A DNA stretch of 33,555 nt from Candidatus Omnitrophota bacterium. Its GTDB lineage: Bacteria > Omnitrophota > Gorgyraeia > Duberdicusellales > 4484-171. Below the pieces are notes generated by a model. That model made no database searches. It saw only the letters and a program-made list of their open reading frames with translations, and was not told the DNA's origin. The stretch is from the NCBI GenBank assembly GCA_028703535.1, contig JAQVMQ010000002.1:36730-70284 (forward strand). Direction: 5' to 3'. A program made the translations under genes and the position numbers. Shown one piece after another: positions 1 through 6,856 of this stretch (positions are counted from its first letter, which is position 1; each line of letters starts with the position of its first letter).

Positions 1-123
1 ATTTGGAGCTTTGATACTTTGGTATTTGGAAAATCTTCAAAATATTTTTTCCTCAACGATGCCGGTTGTTCAAGGATAACCGGAACAGAGGGAAAAGATA
101 AAGGACACTGCCTGTTGACATGA
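1..123 (+). CDS. Possible C-terminal end of an upstream gene (partial, IWSFDTLVFGKSSKYFFLNDAGC...CLLT*)
   Basis: Frame +1 is open from base 1 to TGA at 121-123, followed by a perfect hairpin. The fragment is only 40 aa and no family is recognised. Confidence 0.3.
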   Translation: MWSFDTLVFGKSSKYFFLNDAGCSRITGTEGKDKGHCLLT

Positions 124-149
124 AATTCAGCGGTGAGGGTTAGTAGGCA

Positions 150-175
150 AAAAAGGAAATAATTGTTTCCTTTTT
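150..175 (+). terminator. Terminator-like hairpin AAAAAGGAAA-taattg-TTTCCTTTTT
   Basis: Perfect 10-bp inverted repeat with a 3' T-run, just after the stop of the upstream partial ORF. Confidence 0.5.
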
Positions 176-216
176 GAATCGAACATCCAAGCCGCGGTGC
201 GGTTGAGCGGTATCCG

Positions 217-263
217 TAAAAAGGGCTGGTTTTCACAGAATAAAGCCGGCCCTTTTCTGTTTT
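217..263 (+). terminator. Second hairpin AAAAGGGCTGG...CCGGCCCTTTT followed by ctgttttt
   Basis: 11-bp stem with one G-U pair and a downstream T-run, just upstream of the Avd-like start codon. Confidence 0.45.
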
Positions 264-280
264 TAGGAAGAACAAAAAAT

Positions 281-649
281 ATGGCAATGACAGCGGATCT
301 TTTAATTTTTAAAAAGGCTTATCAGTTAACACAGGAAATTCTTCAAACAACGAAGCTTTTCCCCAAAAGCCAGAGATTTCTAATGGCTTCAAGATTAGAA
401 GAAACATCAATACAGATATTGGAACATATCGTCTGCGCTAATGAGGTTAAAGAAAAGCTGTTCTTTTTAAGCAAGGCAAGCCGGCTTTTGGAGCGTTTGC
501 GTATTCTTATCCGGTTATCTAAAGATACCTGTTACATAGATTTTACCAGATATGAACGTCTATGCCGGGCAGCGGATGAAATTGGCAGGATGCTTGGCGG
601 CTGGATAAAGTATTCATCGGGTAAGAAGAACCGTGAAGACCTTTCGTAA
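281..649 (+). CDS. Avd-like four-helix-bundle protein (DGR accessory / S23-IVP-like fold)
   Basis: The ORF track gives 197..649. The internal ATG at 281 with upstream ggaag is a better start (MAMTADLLIFKKAYQLTQEILQTTKLFPKSQRFLMASRLEETSIQILEHI...). Typical helical Avd/four-helix-bundle pattern immediately upstream of an RT. Confidence 0.65.
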   Translation: MAMTADLLIFKKAYQLTQEILQTTKLFPKSQRFLMASRLEETSIQILEHIVCANEVKEKLFFLSKASRLLERLRILIRLSKDTCYIDFTRYERLCRAADEIGRMLGGWIKYSSGKKNREDLS

Positions 650-1697
650 TCTGTATCCCGAAATCTATACCTTCAAAAATCTCTATGCGGCGTTCCTAAA
701 AGCTAAAAAGTACAAAAGGCAAAGCCGGGATGCCTTGGAGTTTGAATATTACTTAGAGAGAAATCTATTTCGCCTTCAAGATGAACTAAAAGAGTTAACT
801 TTTCTGCCTCGGCGTCCGAAAAAATTAATAGTCTATGAACCGGTAAAAAGGATTATTTCCTGCCCGTCTTTTCGGGACAGAGTTATCCAGCAGGCTCTTT
901 TGCAGGTTATAGCGTCCATATTTGAATGTTCGTTTATATATGATTCCTATGCCTTCCGGGTTGGCAAGGGAACCCATTCTGCTTTAAAAAGGTTTGATTC
1001 GTTTAAGAGAAGAACTGCTCCGCGAAGATTCCCAAACGGTGGTTTTATCTTAAAAGCGGATATTAAAAGTTATTATCCTTGTGTAGATCACGCGGTTTTG
1101 ATTTCGCTTATTGAAAAGAAAATTAAGGATAGTCAAGTCATCGGGCTTATTAAGAGGTTCTTGGAAAACCACTCCTTGGGCGGCAAGGGCATATGTGTCG
1201 GAGGGCCGCTTTCTCAGCTGTTTGCCAATATTTACCTCAGCGAATTAGATTATTATGTTAAGGGTATTTTGAAAGAAAAATTCTACTTAAGATACTGCGA
1301 TGATTTTTTTGTGTTAAAGAAGAAAAGGGAATCTTTAGAGAAGGTGAAAGCCCAAATAGAAGCCTTTTTAAAACAAAGGCTTTGCCTTGAGTTAAACAAG
1401 GATAAGACAGGAATAACAACATCTAATAAAGGGGTAGATTTATTAGGGTATAAAAGTTTTTACTTTTATAGGCTTTTACGTAAGAGAAATGTCCGTTCTT
1501 TTAAGAAAAGGGTATCTTATTGGCAGGAGCAATTTAAGGAGAATAAGATTAGTCTACGAGATATTACTCGCAGCATAAGGGGGTGGATAGAGTACGCGAA
1601 GTATGCTGATAGTTATAAGTTAAGGAAAAAATTATTCAGGGTAAATCTATTTACCAGGATGACGGAGGTCAAGAAGAATAAGAGAGAATTGCCGTAG
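633..1697 (+). CDS. Reverse transcriptase, DGR-like (GTG start)
   Basis: RT motifs: FRDRVIQQALL, LKADIKSYYPCVDH, ICVGGPLSQLFANIYLSELD (GxxxSQ form characteristic of DGR RTs), YLRYCDDFFVL (YxDD box), VDLLGYKSF. Overlaps the Avd-like ORF by 17 bp. Confidence 0.85.
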   Translation: MKTFRNLYPEIYTFKNLYAAFLKAKKYKRQSRDALEFEYYLERNLFRLQDELKELTFLPRRPKKLIVYEPVKRIISCPSFRDRVIQQALLQVIASIFECSFIYDSYAFRVGKGTHSALKRFDSFKRRTAPRRFPNGGFILKADIKSYYPCVDHAVLISLIEKKIKDSQVIGLIKRFLENHSLGGKGICVGGPLSQLFANIYLSELDYYVKGILKEKFYLRYCDDFFVLKKKRESLEKVKAQIEAFLKQRLCLELNKDKTGITTSNKGVDLLGYKSFYFYRLLRKRNVRSFKKRVSYWQEQFKENKISLRDITRSIRGWIEYAKYADSYKLRKKLFRVNLFTRMTEVKKNKRELP

Positions 1698-1783
1698 AAG
1701 TAGTTTTAGATAGAGTATGGTTTCCAAAACCAAAGGAGATTAGAGATATTCCGTCTCAAGCGGAATATAAGGATGACGAAGAC

Positions 1784-1813
1784 GCCTGTCTGATGGCAGG
1801 CTTTTCTTTTTTT
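1784..1813 (+). terminator. Rho-independent terminator after the RT gene
   Basis: GCCTGTC-TGAT-GGCAGGC stem (one G-U) followed by TTTTCTTTTTTT. Confidence 0.7.
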
Positions 1814-1936
1814 AGGCTGAAAGCCTTAAGCCTGCACGGAGGCGGACGGAACAAATCAGCTATCATGCTGGGCTTTTACCACGATGAGGTTGCCCCCTTG
1901 CCACTGGCTAGGAAATAGCAAAAACCCCCACCAAGA

Positions 1937-2011
1937 TGGCTGCCCGACCTGGACTCGAACCAGGAAACCAAGAACCAGAATCTTGTGTGTTGCCAATTAC
2001 ACTATCGGGCA
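1937..2011 (-). tRNA. tRNA-Gln (anticodon CUG), with encoded CCA
   Basis: Reverse complement: TGCCCGATAGTGTAATTGGCAACACACAAGATTCTGGTTCTTGGTTTCCTGGTTCGAGTCCAGGTCGGGCAGCCA. 7-bp acceptor TGCCCGA/TCGGGCA; anticodon arm CAAGA-TTCTGGT-TCTTG; T arm CCTGG-TTCGAGT-CCAGG. Confidence 0.93.
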
Positions 2012-2018
2012 AAACGCC

Positions 2019-2047
2019 ATTTTATTAGGCAAATCGCTTTTTTGCAA
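2019..2047 (-). promoter_or_regulatory. Candidate sigma70 promoter for tRNA-Gln
   Basis: Minus strand TTGCAA-N17-TAAAAT with the -10 box 7 bp upstream of the tRNA 5' end. Confidence 0.4.
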
Positions 2048-2162
2048 GTATATTTTATTGGTATATTTAGAAGATTGCTTAAAGATATAGAGGAAGACCA
2101 GTAAAAGTATATACTTTTGGTTTTATTTGACGGTTTTCGGTATATAATATATTTTACTATTT

Positions 2163-3752
2163 ATGATGAATATTCCTATAACTACAATTGAAGATCATCA
2201 CGAAGCGTATTATTTTTGGTTGAAGAATAATATTAAAAATAAACCGCTTGTGCATTTTGATGCGCATATAGACTTTAATTATCACAAAGTCAGACCTTAT
2301 GCGGAAATATTCGCGCAATCGAGGAATAAAGCTGAAATTATAAGACAGACAACTAATAAGGTTATCTTTGATCGATATAAGGGCAGCGAGAAAAGTTTGG
2401 TTAATATAGGGAATTATATTTATTCTGCCATGCGTGATGGGATAGTTTCCGATTTTTATTGGGTTATACCGGGAGATAGGGACGAATTTAACTCATGCCA
2501 AGATTTAGTTTTTAAGGTATTAACAGGATTGGCAGGCCAGAGTGGATTGCAGAAATCTGAATTTATTATAAAAGATGGGCTGATAGAAAAGAATATCTAT
2601 GGGCATAAATTTATAGTTACAACTTTAGAGGATTTGCCTATTATAAATGATGCATTGTGCGATATTGATGTCGATTATCTTACAACAAAAAGTCTTAAAG
2701 TCGCCAGATTTACTGACGAGATAGCCAAACGCGTGCCATGGATTTATCCCGAAGAATTTATGAAAAAAGTTAAGTCTAAACTTCTTGCGCCGGCAGCGGT
2801 AACTATTGCTTATTCGGTAAATGGCGGGTATACTCCGTTATTTTTGAAAATATTTGGGGACCAGCTATTATTGCATTTTACGGGCATGACAGCTTGTGTT
2901 AGCTCTTTTCTTCTTGAGTTGAACGGTAATATCAAATCATTTTGTGATAAAAAATTCTCTGTTGTAAAACAAAAAACAAATGAATTAATTAAAGAAGTAA
3001 AATGTATAAGACTTAAAAAAAGTATTAAAAATAAGGTTTTAGCCCATTTGAACTTTTTGCTGGGAAGGATTTTTTATGCTGAAGGTGACGGTAGAGCATA
3101 CAAACGTGCGTATGATAATATGATTACTTTTGATAAAACATATACTTGTACGGAGAATAATTACGCGAGTTTATATTTTAGTATAAGGGAATTTAAAAAA
3201 GCACAAAAAGAAATCGATGCGGTTTTAAAAGCTAATAAAAATGATATTAAAGCGTTGTGCTTATTTGCTCGGCTATCTGTTCGTAAAAAAGATTTTGGTG
3301 CGGCGATAAGGGCTTACAAAAAGGTTCTGGCTGCAGAAAAGAAAAATTATAAGATAGTGACGGAATTATGCAATATTTATATGATTGAGAGGAAGTATAA
3401 AGACGCGCTTAAACTTATTAAACCGTTAATTCCTAAGGCAGGTATTAACAGGCAGGTGTATGGATTAGCTGCAAGGGCATATGAAGGTGTTGGTGATTAT
3501 GATAAGGCTTTAAAATATTACGATATCGCTCATAAATTCGGCATAGATCTGGATTTATATATACGGCATTTAAAAATAATAAAAAAGTTTTCGTTAAAGG
3601 GAAATCATTTATTATGGGTAAACCGGGCCTATGATGCATTCCATGCTTCAAAGAACGAGATGCTTCAACGCTTTAAAAAGAAAAACAGAGAATATCGCCG
3701 AGTCGTATCGAAGATAAATGAATTAGACAAATTGTTTGCGTATGTTAAATAA
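2163..3752 (+). CDS. UPF0489-like (arginase-fold) domain protein with C-terminal TPR repeats
   Basis: N-terminus IEDHHEAYYFWL...KPLVHFDAHIDF, LVNIGNYIYSAMRDGIVSDFYWVIPGD, CDIDVDYLTTK match the UPF0489 motif layout. C-terminal repeats such as IKALCLFARLSVRKKDFGAAIRAYKKVLAAEKKNYKIVTELCNIYMIERKYKDALKLIKPLIPKA and VYGLAARAYEGVGDYDKALKYYDIAHK are TPR-like. Confidence 0.72.
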   Translation: MMNIPITTIEDHHEAYYFWLKNNIKNKPLVHFDAHIDFNYHKVRPYAEIFAQSRNKAEIIRQTTNKVIFDRYKGSEKSLVNIGNYIYSAMRDGIVSDFYWVIPGDRDEFNSCQDLVFKVLTGLAGQSGLQKSEFIIKDGLIEKNIYGHKFIVTTLEDLPIINDALCDIDVDYLTTKSLKVARFTDEIAKRVPWIYPEEFMKKVKSKLLAPAAVTIAYSVNGGYTPLFLKIFGDQLLLHFTGMTACVSSFLLELNGNIKSFCDKKFSVVKQKTNELIKEVKCIRLKKSIKNKVLAHLNFLLGRIFYAEGDGRAYKRAYDNMITFDKTYTCTENNYASLYFSIREFKKAQKEIDAVLKANKNDIKALCLFARLSVRKKDFGAAIRAYKKVLAAEKKNYKIVTELCNIYMIERKYKDALKLIKPLIPKAGINRQVYGLAARAYEGVGDYDKALKYYDIAHKFGIDLDLYIRHLKIIKKFSLKGNHLLWVNRAYDAFHASKNEMLQRFKKKNREYRRVVSKINELDKLFAYVK

Positions 3753-5133
3753 AAAAACTCTTATTATAGGCCTTGATTGCTTGTCGCCTTATTTATTTTT
3801 TGATAAATTCTTCAAAGATTTGCCTAACATTAGTAAAATGGCGAAAAATTCTTTGTATGGCAGAATGAGGAGTACGGTGCCGCCGATAACTTCTCCTGCG
3901 TGGATGTCGATGATGACAAGCAGGACGCCCGGTGACTTGGGGATTTACGGGTTTAGGAATAGATCTGATAATTCATATGAGAAAATGTCAATAGTTACCT
4001 CTTTGTCGATTAAAGATAAAACTGTTTGGGATTATCTTGGGAGTGCGGGAAAAAAAAGTATAGCTATAGGTGTCCCGCCGTCTTATCCTCCAAAAAAAAT
4101 AAATGGCATTATGACAGGCTGTTTTCTTGCGCCTGATGATAAAGGAATCTTTGCTTATCCTAAGGAGATATGCGGAGAGATCAAAGAAAAACTGGGTGAA
4201 TATAGAATTGACGTAAGGGATTTCAGGACAGACGATAAAGACCGGTTATTGCAGGAAATATATTCGTTAACAACGAACAGGTTTGGTGTAGCTCAATATT
4301 TGTTAAAAAATAAGCAGTGGGATTTTTTTATGTTTGTAGATATGGGAACGGATAGATTGCATCACGGCTTTTGGCGGTTCTGTGATCCGGAACATAATAA
4401 ATTTGTTAAAAATAATAAGTATAAAAATGTTTTTAAGGATTATTATTTATTTCTTGATAAAAAAGTGGGCGAATTAATGAGTATAATAGATAAAGATACA
4501 ACTGTATATATTGTATCTGACCATGGCGCTAAGAAAATAGACGGTTGTTTCTGTATTAATGAATGGTTAATCAAAAAAGGATATCTTAAATTAAAGGAAT
4601 ATCCCGATAAAGTAGTTAAACTTACGCCGTCTATGATTGATTGGGATAATACGTATGCATGGGGTGAAGGAGGGTATTACGGGCGTGTTTTTTTTAATAT
4701 TAAAGGCCGTGAGCCAAAAGGTATTATAAAAAAGAGTGAACAGGAAAATTTCATTGCCAGACTGAAAAAAGATCTCAACGATATAGAATATATAAATTCA
4801 AAGGCTGATAAAACAATAGTATATGAACCCGGAGAGCTTTATGGCAAGGTCAATGGTGTAGCACCCGACCTGCTTGTTTTTTTTGGCGATTTGTTTTGGC
4901 GTTCGGCAGGTAAAGTGGGGTTTAATAGCATATATACTTTTGATAATGATACAGGCCCTGATGATGCTAATCATGATTGGTGTGGTGTTTTTATGATGTA
5001 TGATAAGTCTATAAAAAAGGGCCGTGAGATTGATGAAACTAGCATATATGATATAGCACCGACAATTTTAAACAATATGGGGTTAGCTGTACCTAAAACT
5101 ATGAGGGGCAAACCTTTAAAAATCAAAAGTTAA
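3742..5133 (+). CDS. Alkaline phosphatase superfamily / type I phosphodiesterase-nucleotide pyrophosphatase-like protein
   Basis: LIIGLDCLSP, VPPITSPAWMSMMTSRTPGDLGIYGF, DMGTDRLHHGFWRF, YIVSDHGAKKIDGCFCINEWL, ANHDWCGVFMMY, SIYDIAPTILNNMGLAVPKTMRGKPL are family motifs. ATG at 3742 is preferred over the ORF-track start at 3736. Confidence 0.85.
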   Translation: MLNKKTLIIGLDCLSPYLFFDKFFKDLPNISKMAKNSLYGRMRSTVPPITSPAWMSMMTSRTPGDLGIYGFRNRSDNSYEKMSIVTSLSIKDKTVWDYLGSAGKKSIAIGVPPSYPPKKINGIMTGCFLAPDDKGIFAYPKEICGEIKEKLGEYRIDVRDFRTDDKDRLLQEIYSLTTNRFGVAQYLLKNKQWDFFMFVDMGTDRLHHGFWRFCDPEHNKFVKNNKYKNVFKDYYLFLDKKVGELMSIIDKDTTVYIVSDHGAKKIDGCFCINEWLIKKGYLKLKEYPDKVVKLTPSMIDWDNTYAWGEGGYYGRVFFNIKGREPKGIIKKSEQENFIARLKKDLNDIEYINSKADKTIVYEPGELYGKVNGVAPDLLVFFGDLFWRSAGKVGFNSIYTFDNDTGPDDANHDWCGVFMMYDKSIKKGREIDETSIYDIAPTILNNMGLAVPKTMRGKPLKIKS

Positions 5134-5143
5134 TAGCTAATGT

Positions 5144-6856
5144 ATGAACTGGACAAAATTTAATAAATTTTTATACAAATATTGGAAACAACAAACTATA
5201 GTTATCGTCATTGGATTATGTGTTTCCCCGATTTCTTTAATTAATCCATATCTGACTAAATTGGTTATTGATAAGGCCTATGGTAATAAAGACCTTAAGC
5301 TCTTTTTTATTTTATCCTGTATAGGGGCATCTGTCTTCTTGTTTCGCGGGCTGATAGATCTTATAAGCGGATATCTAGGCAGATGGATAAATAAGAGAGT
5401 CTTTTTTGATATGCAGATGCATATGTTTGAATATATGCAGAAACTTCCCATGAGTTTTTATGATAACCATTCTACGGGTGAATATATATATCGGATAAAC
5501 AGCGATGTTCGGGCAATGTGTGATTTTGTATGTAATATTATTCCTCAGGTAATAACTTTCGTTCCGCGTCTGATTTTTATTCTGGTAATAGTTTTTGTGA
5601 TGAACTGGAAATTGGCGTTATTGGTTGCTTTGCTTGTGCCTATAACGTATATACATCCTTATTTTTTCGGAAAAAAAATAAGAGATGTTTCAAGAAAAAA
5701 TATACAGAAAACTCAATCTATATTCAAAGAACTGCAGGAAGTGTTTACGCATATGCGTCTAATAAAAGCTTTGGGCACGCAGGATAATGAAATAGTGAAA
5801 TATTATGAAAATTTAAGCAAAAGGTTAAGCTTGGAGCTTAAACAGGAAAGGATATCTCAGGTCAGCGGATTATTTGCGTCAATTTTAAATAAAATAGTTA
5901 TGGGGGTTATAACCCTTTATGGAGGATATCAGGTTATTAAGGGTGAATTTACATTAGGCGGATTGACCGCAACGATGATATATCTTACACAGTTCACTGG
6001 AGTTTTGAAATCTGTCGGCACGGTTTATCAGAAGATAATAGTTAATTCAGTTATAAGCGACAGGCTGTCGGAAATATTTGATTTGAAGACGATTAAGGAT
6101 GATTCTTCAAATGCTCATGATGCGCCGAATATAACTGCAACTATAGAATTCAGAGATGTATCTTTCGGTTATGAAAAAGAAAGCCCGGTTTTAGACGGTG
6201 TTAACTTTAGTATAGGGCCTGGTGAATGTGCCGCTTTTGTCGGGTTGTCGGGATGCGGAAAAACAACGGCTATAGCACTTTTATTGAAATTATATAAACC
6301 TGATAAAGGCAATATTTTTATTGATGGGATGCCTATAAATAAAATAAAAGAAAAAGCTTTTAGAGGTTATGTAAGGGCGGCGCTGCAGAAGCCTTTTTTA
6401 TGGAATGATACTATCGGCAATAATATTTCCTATGGTATAGACAATGTTTCCTTACACGATATCAAGAGTATTTCTAAGGTAACTTGCGCGCAGAAATTTA
6501 TTGAAGATTTGCCTGATAAATATGATTCGGTCATTGGGGAATCAGCATGCAAATTATCGCAAGGCCAAAAACAGCGGTTGGCCGCGGCACGTGCGGTTAT
6601 CGGTAAACCGAAAATTCTGATTTTGGATGAAGCGTTATCGTCCTTAGATTCTCAAACTGAAGATAAAGCAGTTTCAAATATATTTGCTATGTTAGAAAAT
6701 ACGACGATAATTATGGTCTCGCACAGATTATCTGTTGTTAAAAAATCGGATAGAGTTTATTTTTTTAAAGATAGCAAAACAGTTATTTCGGGTACACATG
6801 ATGAGTTATTAAAAAAATATCCGGAATACAGCAATTTATTTGCCTCGCAATTATGA
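5144..6856 (+). CDS. ABC exporter: fused transmembrane and ATPase domains
   Basis: N-terminal TM domain; Walker A GLSGCGKTT, signature LSQGQKQR, Walker B KILILDEALSSLD, H-loop MVSHR. No N-terminal C39 peptidase visible. Confidence 0.92.
   Translation: MNWTKFNKFLYKYWKQQTIVIVIGLCVSPISLINPYLTKLVIDKAYGNKDLKLFFILSCIGASVFLFRGLIDLISGYLGRWINKRVFFDMQMHMFEYMQKLPMSFYDNHSTGEYIYRINSDVRAMCDFVCNIIPQVITFVPRLIFILVIVFVMNWKLALLVALLVPITYIHPYFFGKKIRDVSRKNIQKTQSIFKELQEVFTHMRLIKALGTQDNEIVKYYENLSKRLSLELKQERISQVSGLFASILNKIVMGVITLYGGYQVIKGEFTLGGLTATMIYLTQFTGVLKSVGTVYQKIIVNSVISDRLSEIFDLKTIKDDSSNAHDAPNITATIEFRDVSFGYEKESPVLDGVNFSIGPGECAAFVGLSGCGKTTAIALLLKLYKPDKGNIFIDGMPINKIKEKAFRGYVRAALQKPFLWNDTIGNNISYGIDNVSLHDIKSISKVTCAQKFIEDLPDKYDSVIGESACKLSQGQKQRLAAARAVIGKPKILILDEALSSLDSQTEDKAVSNIFAMLENTTIIMVSHRLSVVKKSDRVYFFKDSKTVISGTHDELLKKYPEYSNLFASQL

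Noticed and set aside
1884-2090. 68-aa ORF (MRLPPCHWLGNSKNPHQDGCPTWTRTRKPRTRILCVANYTIGQ...)
   Set aside because: It reads through the antisense of tRNA-Gln; the PTWTRTRKPRTRILCVANYTIGQ stretch is a classic tRNA translation artefact.
1-2160. DGR template repeat / variable repeat pair
   Set aside because: Segments 1-280 and 1698-1936 were read in several frames for an AAC/AAT-rich core and for similarity to each other; none was convincing. A computational repeat search on the full contig is needed.
3445-3651. Minus-strand ORFs such as this one, 8590-8934, 10797-11240 and 29679-30022
   Set aside because: They lie fully antisense to well-supported genes, have no recognisable domain, and look like chance ORFs.
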